DNA of 14,044 nucleotides from Nitriliruptoraceae bacterium (GTDB lineage Bacteria > Actinomycetota > Nitriliruptoria > Nitriliruptorales > Nitriliruptoraceae), in assembly GCA_007123425.1 (NCBI GenBank), contig SKLC01000285.1:1-14044 (forward strand), written 5' to 3'. The notes under the pieces are model-generated. The model did not search any database. It saw only the letters and a list, made by a program, of their open reading frames with translations, and was not told where the DNA came from. Below are positions 1 to 6,555 of the stretch, in pieces. Position numbers and translations under genes: made by a program. How positions within the stretch are numbered: the first letter of the stretch is position 1; every line of letters starts with the position of its first letter.

Positions 1-357
1 CTCCCGCAGCGCCCGCGCCGGGCGGGCGCGCGAGCGGCCGTGCCACTGCTCGACGACCGCCGGCGACGAGGTGCCCAGCGCGACGCCACAGCGGCGTCCC
101 GTCAGGTCGGCGACGGAGGCGGCCCCCATCGCGATCATCATCGGGTCCCGCACCGTCACCGGCAGCGGCCCGACGGTCAGCTCGATCGCGCCGGTGCGGG
201 CCCCCACGGCCGTCGCCAGCGCGAAGGCGTCGTAGGTCGCCATCTCGCCGATCCACAGCTCCGGGTACCCGACCGCGTCGGCGACCCGTGCGGTGTCCAG
301 CACCTCCTCGGCGGGCCGGTCGAGCCAGAGCCCCAGCGACACGCTGATCCGCACCAC
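1..357 (-). CDS. LLM-class flavin/F420-dependent oxidoreductase, N-terminal part (cut by window edge)
   Basis: The first 119 residues of a luciferase-like monooxygenase family protein are visible; the rest lies beyond the left edge. They read as the first half of the TIM barrel of this family: an N-terminal strand (RISVSLGLWLDRP), then ARVADAVGYPELWIGE, the usual 'which source is it' helix-strand unit. This is followed by ELTVGPLPVTVRDPMMIAMG and the AASVADLTGRR..VALG segment that normally leads to the cofactor site. The later motif QWHGR resembles F420-dependent members. Such enzymes use reduced FMN or F420 for oxygenation or hydride transfer; the substrate cannot be told. Two GTG codons (355-357 and 352-354) could start it. 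I chose the first because GGGG at 364-367 is six bases away. It starts 2 bases after the thiolase stop, so it is the sixth gene of the same operon. Confidence 0.82.
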   Translation of the reverse strand, partial: MVRISVSLGLWLDRPAEEVLDTARVADAVGYPELWIGEMATYDAFALATAVGARTGAIELTVGPLPVTVRDPMMIAMGAASVADLTGRRCGVALGTSSPAVVEQWHGRSRARPARALRE

Positions 358-359
358 CC

Positions 360-1553
360 TCAGCCCCTCTCGACGAGCACGGCCGCGCCGGAGCCCGCGG
401 CCCCGCTGACGGCCGCCACGCCGCGACGCTCGTCGCGACGCTCGAGCTCGTCGACCAGGCCGGTGAGCAGGATGGCGCCGGTGGCCCCGAAGGCGTGTCC
501 CATCGCGATGGTCCCGCCGTTGGGGTTGAAGCGGTCGTCGTCGATGTCCAGGTCACGCTGGAAGCGCAGGCACAGGGCGGAGAACGCTTCCGCGAACTCG
601 ACCACGTCGAGGTCGCTGGGCGTCCACCCGGCCCGCTCCAGTGCGCGCTCCACCGCCGTCTGCCCGGCCAGCAGCATCCGAACCGGGTCGCAGCCCGCCG
701 AGGTCGTCCCGGCGATCCGGGCGCGTGGGGCCACGCCGAGACGCCGGGCCGCGTCGGCGCTGGCGAGCACGGTCATCGCCGCCCCGTCCGCCACGGACGG
801 TGAGGTCCCGCGCGTGTGCAGGTGGGTGATCTCGTCCACGCCGTCGACGTGCGCGAGCGCGAGCTCGTCCTGCCCGGCGGCGCCGAGCTCCGCGAAGGCC
901 GGGGGCAGCTCGGCCAGCGCGTCGAGCCGCACCTCGTCGCGGACGTGCTCGTCCCGGGTGATCGTCGCGCCCTCGGGGATCACCAGCGAGCGGTCGTACG
1001 CGCCGCGCTCCCAGGCCTCGCGGGCCAGGCGCTGCGTGCGCTCGCCGTAGGCATCGAGCTCCGGGCGGGCGAAGCGCTCCTCGGTGGCGACGAGGTCGGC
1101 GGCGATGCCCATGTGCACCGCGCCGACCCGGCCCATGACGTCGCGGTCGCTCCACAGCGGCCCCCGGTCGGAGAACATCGGCACGTGCGAGACCGACTCG
1201 ACACCGCCGGCCAGCACCACATCGGCCTGCCCGGAGGCGATCAGCCCCGCTCCCATCGCCACCGCGTCCAGCCCCGAGGAGCAGAACCGGTTCACCGTCA
1301 CCCCGGGGATCGTCTCGTCGAGCCCCGCGGTCAGCACGGCGGTGCGGGCGAGGTCGCCACCCTGGCCGTCGATCTGGCTGGCGCAGCCCAGCACCACCTC
1401 GTCGACGGCCTCGGCGGGCACCCCGGCGCGCTCCAGCGCCCCGGTGAGCACGGTCTCGACCAGCGTCAACGGGGCGACCTGGCCCAGCCCACCATCGGCC
1501 TTGGCCTTCCCCCGGGGGGTCCGGACCCCATCGAGCAGCACGATCTCGTTCAC
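360..1553 (-). CDS. Thiolase-family protein (acetyl-CoA acetyltransferase type) with altered catalytic residues
   Basis: A 397-residue protein with a full-length classical thiolase fold, the family that makes or thiolytically cleaves 3-oxoacyl-CoA in the cytoplasm. The nucleophile is present: Cys91 in NRFCSSGLDAV. The His of the GGxIAxGHxxGATGA loop is present as His353 (residues 346-359). Two other family positions are changed. The NEAFA motif reads EFAEAFS (Asn to Ala321). The C-terminal CxGGGxG motif reads VSGAAGSG, so the acid/base Cys is Ser383 (codon AGC). The frame is intact, so this is not a sequencing frameshift. It could be a specialised thiolase, a partner subunit of the neighbouring thiolase, or one with weak activity. 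The GTG start overlaps the upstream thiolase stop by 4 bases (GTGA) and has AAGGA at 1560-1564, six bases ahead of it. Confidence 0.9.
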   Translation of the reverse strand: MNEIVLLDGVRTPRGKAKADGGLGQVAPLTLVETVLTGALERAGVPAEAVDEVVLGCASQIDGQGGDLARTAVLTAGLDETIPGVTVNRFCSSGLDAVAMGAGLIASGQADVVLAGGVESVSHVPMFSDRGPLWSDRDVMGRVGAVHMGIAADLVATEERFARPELDAYGERTQRLAREAWERGAYDRSLVIPEGATITRDEHVRDEVRLDALAELPPAFAELGAAGQDELALAHVDGVDEITHLHTRGTSPSVADGAAMTVLASADAARRLGVAPRARIAGTTSAGCDPVRMLLAGQTAVERALERAGWTPSDLDVVEFAEAFSALCLRFQRDLDIDDDRFNPNGGTIAMGHAFGATGAILLTGLVDELERRDERRGVAAVSGAAGSGAAVLVERG

Positions 1554-2782
1554 GCCTCGTCCTTTCCGACCACGAACGCCGCCGCCGTGGTGCAGGAGCC
1601 TCCGATGTTCACCGTCAGGCCACGGCGCGCGCCGTCGACCTGCATCTCGCCCGCACGACCCGCGACCTGTCGCGCGACGTCGTGCACCATGCGGACCCCG
1701 GACGCGCCGACCGGGTGCCCCGCCCCGATCAGCCCGCCGCTCGGGTTGACCGGCAGCGGCCCGTCGGGGTCGATCGTGCCCGCCTCGATGACCTTCCAGG
1801 CCTCCCCCGGCGCCGCCAGCCCCAGGTGCTCCAGGGCCGCGTACTCCGTGATGGTGAAGCAGTCGTGCAGCTCCACCAGGTCCAGGTCCTCGACCGTGGC
1901 CACCCCCGCGCGGTCCAGGGCGTCGCGCACCGCGCGGCGCAGCTGCGGGAAGACGTAGCCGTCCGGGTCGGGCGCCGCCAGCTTCTCCTCGAGCACGATG
2001 CGGTCGGTGCGCAGCCCCCAGCCGGACACGCGCGGGACGTCCTCGAGGTCGCGGCCACGTGCGCGGGCCCACGCTCGCGCCGCCTCCTCGCTGGCCAGCA
2101 CCACCGTGGCCGCGCCGTCGGTGATGCGGCCGCAGTCGGTCTTGCGCAACGGCCCGGCCACCACCGGGTTGACGCGGTCGTCCTCGTCGAACGCCCCCGC
2201 GCCGAACTCCCAGTCGCGGGACTGCGCCTGCGGGTTGTGGCGTGCGCTGGCGTGGTTGAGCTCCGCGATGCGCCCGAGGTGGGCGTGGTCCAGCCCGTGG
2301 CGCTGCTGGTAGTACTCGGCCAGGTCGGCGAACAGCGCGGGCCAGACGAACTCGGCGTCCGCCGCTTCGCGTCCGACCCACGCCGCGGAGCCGAGATTCG
2401 CGGCCGCCTCGTTGGCCGGCACGCCCCGCATCACCTCGACGCCGGAGACCACGGCCACGTCGTGGTGGCCCGCCTCGATCTCGGCCAGCGCCGCCAGCAG
2501 CGCGACGCTGCCGGACGCGCAGGCCGCCTCGTGCCGGGACAGCGGCAGCCCCGCGAGCTGTGGGACCGCGGAGGCCAGCACGCCCCCGAGGTGCGCCTGG
2601 CCGGCGAAGAGCTCGCCGGCGAGGTTGCCGACGTGGCCGACGTCGACCTCGTGGGCGTCGAGCTCGGCGTTCTCGAGGCCGGCCAGCGTGGACTCGCGCA
2701 AGAGCTCGGCGAGACCCTCGGTGCTGGTCGGGTAGCGGCGGGCGAAGTCGGTCTGTGCGCCGCCCAGGATCCGTGCGCTCAT
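1550..2782 (-). CDS. SCP2-type thiolase (lipid-transfer-protein/thiolase family)
   Basis: A 410-residue thiolase of the SCP2/SCPx type, which typically removes propionyl- or acetyl-CoA from branched or cyclic 3-oxoacyl-CoA in actinobacterial sterol and lipid breakdown. Visible active-site parts are Cys88 in EAACASGS (nucleophile), the HDCF motif at 306-309 (in this family its Cys308 supplies the acid/base) and His356 in GGLIGAGHPVGASG. It ends NIGGSCTT, without the CxG motif of classical thiolases, as expected for this branch. All key residues are therefore intact, unlike the thiolase that follows. The ATG start overlaps the PaaN stop (ATGA, 2779-2782) and has a strong AAGGAGGAG ribosome site at 2788-2796, five bases away. 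Actinobacterial SCP2 thiolases such as Ltp2 often need a DUF35 partner; none is seen in the window. Confidence 0.92.
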   Translation of the reverse strand: MSARILGGAQTDFARRYPTSTEGLAELLRESTLAGLENAELDAHEVDVGHVGNLAGELFAGQAHLGGVLASAVPQLAGLPLSRHEAACASGSVALLAALAEIEAGHHDVAVVSGVEVMRGVPANEAAANLGSAAWVGREAADAEFVWPALFADLAEYYQQRHGLDHAHLGRIAELNHASARHNPQAQSRDWEFGAGAFDEDDRVNPVVAGPLRKTDCGRITDGAATVVLASEEAARAWARARGRDLEDVPRVSGWGLRTDRIVLEEKLAAPDPDGYVFPQLRRAVRDALDRAGVATVEDLDLVELHDCFTITEYAALEHLGLAAPGEAWKVIEAGTIDPDGPLPVNPSGGLIGAGHPVGASGVRMVHDVARQVAGRAGEMQVDGARRGLTVNIGGSCTTAAAFVVGKDEA

Positions 2783-4461
2783 GCGTGCTCCTCCTTGCCG
2801 GCGGCCGGCTCGCGCACCTGCGCGATGCGGAACCGTCCCGCGATGAAGGCCTCGTCGGTCAGGCAGGCGTTGCCCGCCGGCGAGAGGCCGGTGACGTGGT
2901 AGTCGCTGTAGGCCGCGGAGAAGTTGAGCGGCATCGGCCCGGTGAGGTTGCGGGTCAGCGACGCCCCCGCCCGCAGATACGCCTCCGTGGCCCGGTCGGC
3001 GTAGGCCGGATCGGTCGAGTACAGGTGCGAGGCGATCGTGCCGGCGCGCGCGACGTCGGTGACCGCCTGCCCGAGCGCGTCGTCGGCGTCCTCGGCCACG
3101 ACCACGAAGGCGCTGGGACCGAAGCGCTCCTCGCCGAACAGCGCCCGGGCGGAGGGGTCGACGACGGCGATCGAGGGGGTCGCTGTCGTCGCGTCGGGGT
3201 ACTCGGGGTGCGCGTAGGGGCCGGTGGCGCGGGCGATCTCGCCCCGCCCGGCGGCCTGCTGCTCGAGCCGCTCGACGTCGGCCACGGTGGCCGGCGACTG
3301 CACGGCGCCCATCACGCCGGCAGCGCGCCGGGGGTGCTCGGCGATCGCATCGACCTCGCGGGTGAGTCGGCCGACGACCTCGTCGAGGTCGATGGTCCCC
3401 TCCGGGGTGCGCACGCCGGTCGCCGGGACGTAGACGTTCTGCACGCTGGTGCACATCTGGGCCGTGAACAGCGAGAGCGAGGTGGCCACCGCCGCCAGGG
3501 CGGCGTCGAGGTCCTCCGCGGACTCGAGCACGACGGTGTTGACCCCGGAGGTCTCGGTGAAGGCGATCGCCGGGTGCGCGTTGGCCTCGATCCACGAGCC
3601 GAAGCTCGCGGAGCCGGTGAAGTCCACGATCGCGCAGGCCGGGTGCGCGATGAGGTCCTTGGTCACCGGCGTCTCGGGCGTGTCCGGCGCCAGCTGCACG
3701 ATCTCGGGCGGCAGGCCCTCCTCGCGCAGCACCTGCTGCGCGGTCTGGACCGCCAGTGCCATCGTCAGCACGCTCGTGGGGTGGGGCTTGACGACGGCCG
3801 GGTTCCCGGTCGCGAGGTTGGCCAGCAGCGCCGGGTAGGCGTTCCAGGTCGGGAAGCTCGCGCACGTGACCACGACCGCGACCCCGCGCGGCAGGATGTG
3901 GAAGCGCTTGTCGAGCCGGACCCGGGTACGTCCGAAGTCCTTCTCCCATCGTCCCCCGTGCGGGACCCGGTCCATCGCGGCGGCGGCGTGCACGACCGCC
4001 TCGATCCCCCGGTCGAGCGCGTTGGTGCCGCTGCCGATGCAGCTCATCGAGAAGCTCTGCCCCGTGGTGTGCTGGTTCGCGTGGGCGATCTCGAACCAGC
4101 GGTCGAACCACCGGTGCACGATCTCGAGGCAGAGGTCCACCCGGCGCTGCGGCGGGACGGCCCGCCAGCGCTCGCCGGCACGGCCCGCGGCGCCGAACAG
4201 GTCATCGACCCCGGCCGTCGGGTAGCGGATCCCCAGCGCCTGCCGCGTATAGGGCGAGACCTCGTGGGCCTCGAGCCAGCCGTCGGTGGGCTGCTCGAGC
4301 TCGACCGTGTCCCCGAGCCGCTCCTCGTAGGCCCGCCGTCCCGCCTCGATCGCGGCGAGGCTGTCGTCGTCGCGACCGGGGCGCTCGGGGAACGGGCTGA
4401 AGTGCTCGCGCGTGGCGCAGGCCTCGGTCGCCTGGTCCAACAGCTGCTGGTGGCGCATCAT
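2779..4461 (-). CDS. paaN: PaaN-like aldehyde dehydrogenase (phenylacetic acid degradation protein PaaN family)
   Basis: A 560-residue NAD(P)-dependent aldehyde dehydrogenase of the stand-alone PaaN kind, without the MaoC hydratase domain found in PaaZ. The N-terminal region with HFSPFPE and GRRAYEERLG is typical of PaaN. The Rossmann segment contains VVKPHP (Lys225) and FTGSASFGSWIE (281-292). The probable catalytic Glu is Glu303 in FTETSG, and the catalytic Cys is Cys337 in AQMCTSVQN. It would oxidise an aldehyde, possibly a ring-cleaved CoA-linked semialdehyde as in phenylacetate catabolism. Here, next to a carotenoid oxygenase, the aldehyde could instead come from double-bond cleavage (inference). 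The start is the first of two adjacent ATGs (4459-4461, 4456-4458): it gives an ATGA overlap with the lipocalin-like gene and sits five bases from GAGGAG (4467-4472). The reading frame stays open upstream to about 4776, but that stretch lies inside the lipocalin-like gene. Confidence 0.88.
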   Translation of the reverse strand: MMRHQQLLDQATEACATREHFSPFPERPGRDDDSLAAIEAGRRAYEERLGDTVELEQPTDGWLEAHEVSPYTRQALGIRYPTAGVDDLFGAAGRAGERWRAVPPQRRVDLCLEIVHRWFDRWFEIAHANQHTTGQSFSMSCIGSGTNALDRGIEAVVHAAAAMDRVPHGGRWEKDFGRTRVRLDKRFHILPRGVAVVVTCASFPTWNAYPALLANLATGNPAVVKPHPTSVLTMALAVQTAQQVLREEGLPPEIVQLAPDTPETPVTKDLIAHPACAIVDFTGSASFGSWIEANAHPAIAFTETSGVNTVVLESAEDLDAALAAVATSLSLFTAQMCTSVQNVYVPATGVRTPEGTIDLDEVVGRLTREVDAIAEHPRRAAGVMGAVQSPATVADVERLEQQAAGRGEIARATGPYAHPEYPDATTATPSIAVVDPSARALFGEERFGPSAFVVVAEDADDALGQAVTDVARAGTIASHLYSTDPAYADRATEAYLRAGASLTRNLTGPMPLNFSAAYSDYHVTGLSPAGNACLTDEAFIAGRFRIAQVREPAAGKEEHA

Positions 4462-4907
4462 CGGTGCTCCTCGCTGGGCTCGGCGCGGTGCCATGCGAGT
4501 CGGTGGTGTCGCACGTGCTCGCCGACGGGCTCGTCGGCACTCAGCGTCAGCGACCGCCCCTCGAGTCGGACGTGCCGGCGCTGCCGTGTGCCGACCATCT
4601 CGGGATTGGCGGACAGCAGCACCTCGTGGACGACGGTGGTGTCCTCGAGGTGCCAGCGTCCGGCGTAGGAGAAGAAGTCCCGGGCCGCCGCCGCGAGCTC
4701 CGCATCGGGCACGCGACGGGGGCTGGGATGGCTCAGGCGCGGCCGTCCGGCGGCGACGACCGTGGCCTGCATCCACCCGTCGGGGGTGTAGGTCAGCAGG
4801 CCCTCGGCGTCGTCGCCGAACGGGTAGGTGATGGCGTCGGCCGTGGTGACGTCCCAGGACGTCAGCCGCCAGCCACCGATCAGGTGCTCGGGGCGCAGCA
4901 TCGTCAT
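4458..4907 (-). CDS. Lipocalin-like domain protein
   Basis: A 149-residue protein matching the bacterial lipocalin-like domain (Lipocalin_5 type). It opens with LIGGWRLTSWDV, the usual first strand with its conserved GxW, followed by EGLLTYTPDGWMQA, the second strand pair with the YxxxG turn. There is no signal peptide or membrane segment, so it is probably cytoplasmic. Members occur in polyketide and catabolic clusters; a small beta-barrel binding or isomerising a hydrophobic intermediate is plausible but not shown. ATG 4905-4907 overlaps the carotenoid oxygenase stop (ATGA) and lacks a clear ribosome site, which suggests translational coupling; a second ATG lies two codons on (4899-4901). 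Its stop overlaps the PaaN start in the same way, so it sits tightly between the dioxygenase and the aldehyde dehydrogenase. Confidence 0.8.
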   Translation of the reverse strand: MTMLRPEHLIGGWRLTSWDVTTADAITYPFGDDAEGLLTYTPDGWMQATVVAAGRPRLSHPSPRRVPDAELAAAARDFFSYAGRWHLEDTTVVHEVLLSANPEMVGTRQRRHVRLEGRSLTLSADEPVGEHVRHHRLAWHRAEPSEEHR

Positions 4908-6367
4908 CGCAGCTGGTCGGGGCGGATCCAGCACGCGTGGAAGCCCAGTGGCACGCGCTGGGGCAGCAGCACCCGCCCCACGGGCCCCGAAGGCAGGTCC
5001 GACGCGTCGTAGATCGCCAGCTCCGAGCGCTGCTCGCGCTCGTCCTGGATGAAGGTCACCAGGTAGCCGTCGTCCTCCCCCGTCGAGCCGTCCCGGGGGG
5101 CGAAGGGCGCCTCGCTGCCCCAGCGGCCCGGCCCGAACCGGTGCTCCTGCTTCTCGCCCGTCTGCCGGTCGTAGCGCACCAGCCCGTCGAAGAGCAGCGT
5201 CTCCTCCGGCGAGATGTGCACGTTGTAGGCGTAGCGCGTGGGCTGCCCCGTCATGCGCGCGTCGATGCTGGGAAACTCGGTGTTGTCGTCATCCACCGCG
5301 CCCTCGCGGGTGCGGCCGGTCGACAGGTCGAAGCGGTAGCGCCACATCTGCGCGTCCAGCCGCAGGTAGGCGAGCATCTGCGCGAGCTTGGAGCGGCGGT
5401 CGCTGGCCGGCTGGGGCCGCTTGACCCGGCAGACGTCGAGGACGACCTCGCCGCCCTCCTCCCAGGCGTTGACCACGTGGTAGATGTAGCAGGGGTCCGC
5501 CTCGAACCACCGGATCTCGCTGCCGTCCCCCCGACGCGGGATGACGCCGAAGCGCGAGGGCATCGAGCGCTCGAACACGATCTTGTGCTTGCCGTGCTTG
5601 GCCGCCTCCATGTCCTGGATCAGCGGCAGGTCCATCAGGATCGCGTAGTTGTCGGTGATCGCCATGTCGTGCGGCAGGCGGGGTCCCGGCAGGTCCACGT
5701 CGGTGACGTGCTCGACGGTGCCCTGCGGGCCGACGACGCCGTAGCGCATGTAGGGCGGGGTCACGCCGTAGTCGAACCAGAAGAGCTCACCCGTGCGCTC
5801 GTCGACCTTCGGATGCGCCATGACGTCGCCGACGAGCGTCTCGAGGAAGTCCTCGGCGCCGATCGTCTCCAGGCTCAGCGGGTCGAGGCTGTAGGGGGTG
5901 CCGCACAGGTACCAGGTGGCCAGGACCTTGCCGTTGTGGAAGATCACGTCGGTGTTGGCCGTGTCCTTGAGCTGCAGGCCGCGCGAGTTGCTCAGCGGGT
6001 TGTCGCCCATGTCCTCCATCACGCCCGTGAACAGCCCCCGGCCGGCCTCGGACTCGGCCTCGAAGGCCTCGGTGCGCACCCACCGGTTGCGGTAGCGGAC
6101 CTCGCCGTTCTCGATGTGGACGCCGTGGACCATCCCGTCGCCGTCGAACCAGTGGTGGCGGCCCTTGGGCTCGAAGCGGGGATTGGGGCCGTTGCGCAGG
6201 AAGACACCGTTGAGGTCCTTGGGGACCTCGCCGATCACCTCCATGTCCTCGGCGGTGATCTCCTCGTGCACCGGCGCGTACACGCCGACCAGATAGGGGT
6301 TGACCTCGTCGGCGTCGTCCAGCGAGTGGGCGAACGCGACCGGCTCGCTGTCAGGTGTCGCTGCCAT
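4904..6367 (-). CDS. Carotenoid oxygenase (RPE65/CCD/lignostilbene dioxygenase) family protein
   Basis: A 487-residue protein, the normal length for this non-haem iron family, which splits a C=C bond with O2 to give two carbonyl products. The N-terminal family signature is present (GVFLRNGPNPRFEP at 54-67, WFDGDGMVHG at 73-82). The four iron-binding histidines can all be seen: His185 (VMAHPK), His233 (RLPHDMA), His297 (YIYHVVNAWE) and His477 (GFHACWI) near the C-terminus. There is no signal peptide. It is the first gene of a six-gene operon leading into an aldehyde dehydrogenase and thiolases, which fits a catabolic role on stilbenes, phenylpropenes, apocarotenoids or similar olefins. The family is certain; the substrate is open. 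The ATG at 6365-6367 has AAGGAG seven bases upstream (6375-6380) and a promoter about 80 bases further up. Confidence 0.95.
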   Translation of the reverse strand: MAATPDSEPVAFAHSLDDADEVNPYLVGVYAPVHEEITAEDMEVIGEVPKDLNGVFLRNGPNPRFEPKGRHHWFDGDGMVHGVHIENGEVRYRNRWVRTEAFEAESEAGRGLFTGVMEDMGDNPLSNSRGLQLKDTANTDVIFHNGKVLATWYLCGTPYSLDPLSLETIGAEDFLETLVGDVMAHPKVDERTGELFWFDYGVTPPYMRYGVVGPQGTVEHVTDVDLPGPRLPHDMAITDNYAILMDLPLIQDMEAAKHGKHKIVFERSMPSRFGVIPRRGDGSEIRWFEADPCYIYHVVNAWEEGGEVVLDVCRVKRPQPASDRRSKLAQMLAYLRLDAQMWRYRFDLSTGRTREGAVDDDNTEFPSIDARMTGQPTRYAYNVHISPEETLLFDGLVRYDRQTGEKQEHRFGPGRWGSEAPFAPRDGSTGEDDGYLVTFIQDEREQRSELAIYDASDLPSGPVGRVLLPQRVPLGFHACWIRPDQLR

Positions 6368-6451
6368 GGGGTTGCTCCTTGCCTCGGTGCGGCGGTCCGT
6401 CCCGCTGCTGCGAGGACGCGTCGGTCGCCGGGGCGACGACCGCCAGACTTA

Positions 6452-6474
6452 TACTACGTTTAACAAAGTCAGTA
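6452..6474. promoter_or_regulatory. Candidate operator: 23-bp imperfect palindrome over the promoter
   Basis: The minus strand reads TACT, 3 bases, TTT, 3 bases, AAA, 3 bases, AGTA: symmetric positions pair at 14 of 22 places around a central base. It covers the predicted -10 box and most of the spacer, the usual place for a TetR-type repressor. The protein that would bind it is not encoded in the window. Confidence 0.4.
6464..6472 (-). repeat. Shared promoter motif CTGACTTTG, copy 1
   Basis: Nine bases identical to those at 11978-11986, on the same strand, and in both cases inside a 17-base promoter spacer. It is A+T-rich for this genome, so a chance match at two promoters is unlikely but possible. 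Confidence 0.45.
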
Positions 6475-6509
6475 CACAAACACCCGGGTCGGCGGGTACG
6501 CCGCAAGGC

Positions 6510-6550
6510 GGGGTGTGCGGCCGCGCCTGCTGCCTGCGGCCGCACACCCC
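6510..6550 (-). terminator. Strong stem-loop behind the substrate-binding protein gene
   Basis: A perfect 15-bp inverted repeat, GGGGTGTGCGGCCGC (6510-6524) against 6536-6550, with an 11-base loop. It begins five bases after the stop of the substrate-binding protein gene and lies upstream of the next operon's promoter. No run of T follows on either strand, as is common for hairpin terminators in high-GC actinobacteria. It should separate the importer operon from the dioxygenase operon or stabilise the 3' end of the importer mRNA. Confidence 0.75.
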
Positions 6551-6555
6551 CGCGG

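Larger units (their letters stand above)
6451..6479 (-). promoter_or_regulatory. Predicted promoter of the carotenoid oxygenase operon
   Basis: In an A+T-rich island within otherwise very GC-rich DNA, the minus strand carries TTGTGT (6474-6479) as a -35 box, a 17-base spacer, and TAGTAT (6451-6456) as a -10 box. This would give a leader of about 75 bases before the ATG at 6367. The spacer holds CTGACTTTG, which also occurs at the same relative place in the ligase promoter (11968-11996). Confidence 0.5.

Noticed and set aside
2560..4668. Long plus-strand open frame (702 codons) opposite the thiolase and PaaN genes
   Set aside because: It is antisense to well-recognised genes, is rich in Arg, Gly, Val and Asp, and has no recognisable domain. 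Such frames are common shadows in very GC-rich DNA.
4462..4776. N-terminal extension of the PaaN frame upstream of 4461
   Set aside because: It lies entirely inside the lipocalin-like gene, is compositionally poor, and the ATGA overlap with a good ribosome site supports the start at 4461.
4937..6463. Plus-strand open frame of 508 codons opposite the carotenoid oxygenase
   Set aside because: It lies antisense to a gene with all four iron-binding His and has low-complexity Val/Asp/Arg/His composition; a shadow frame.
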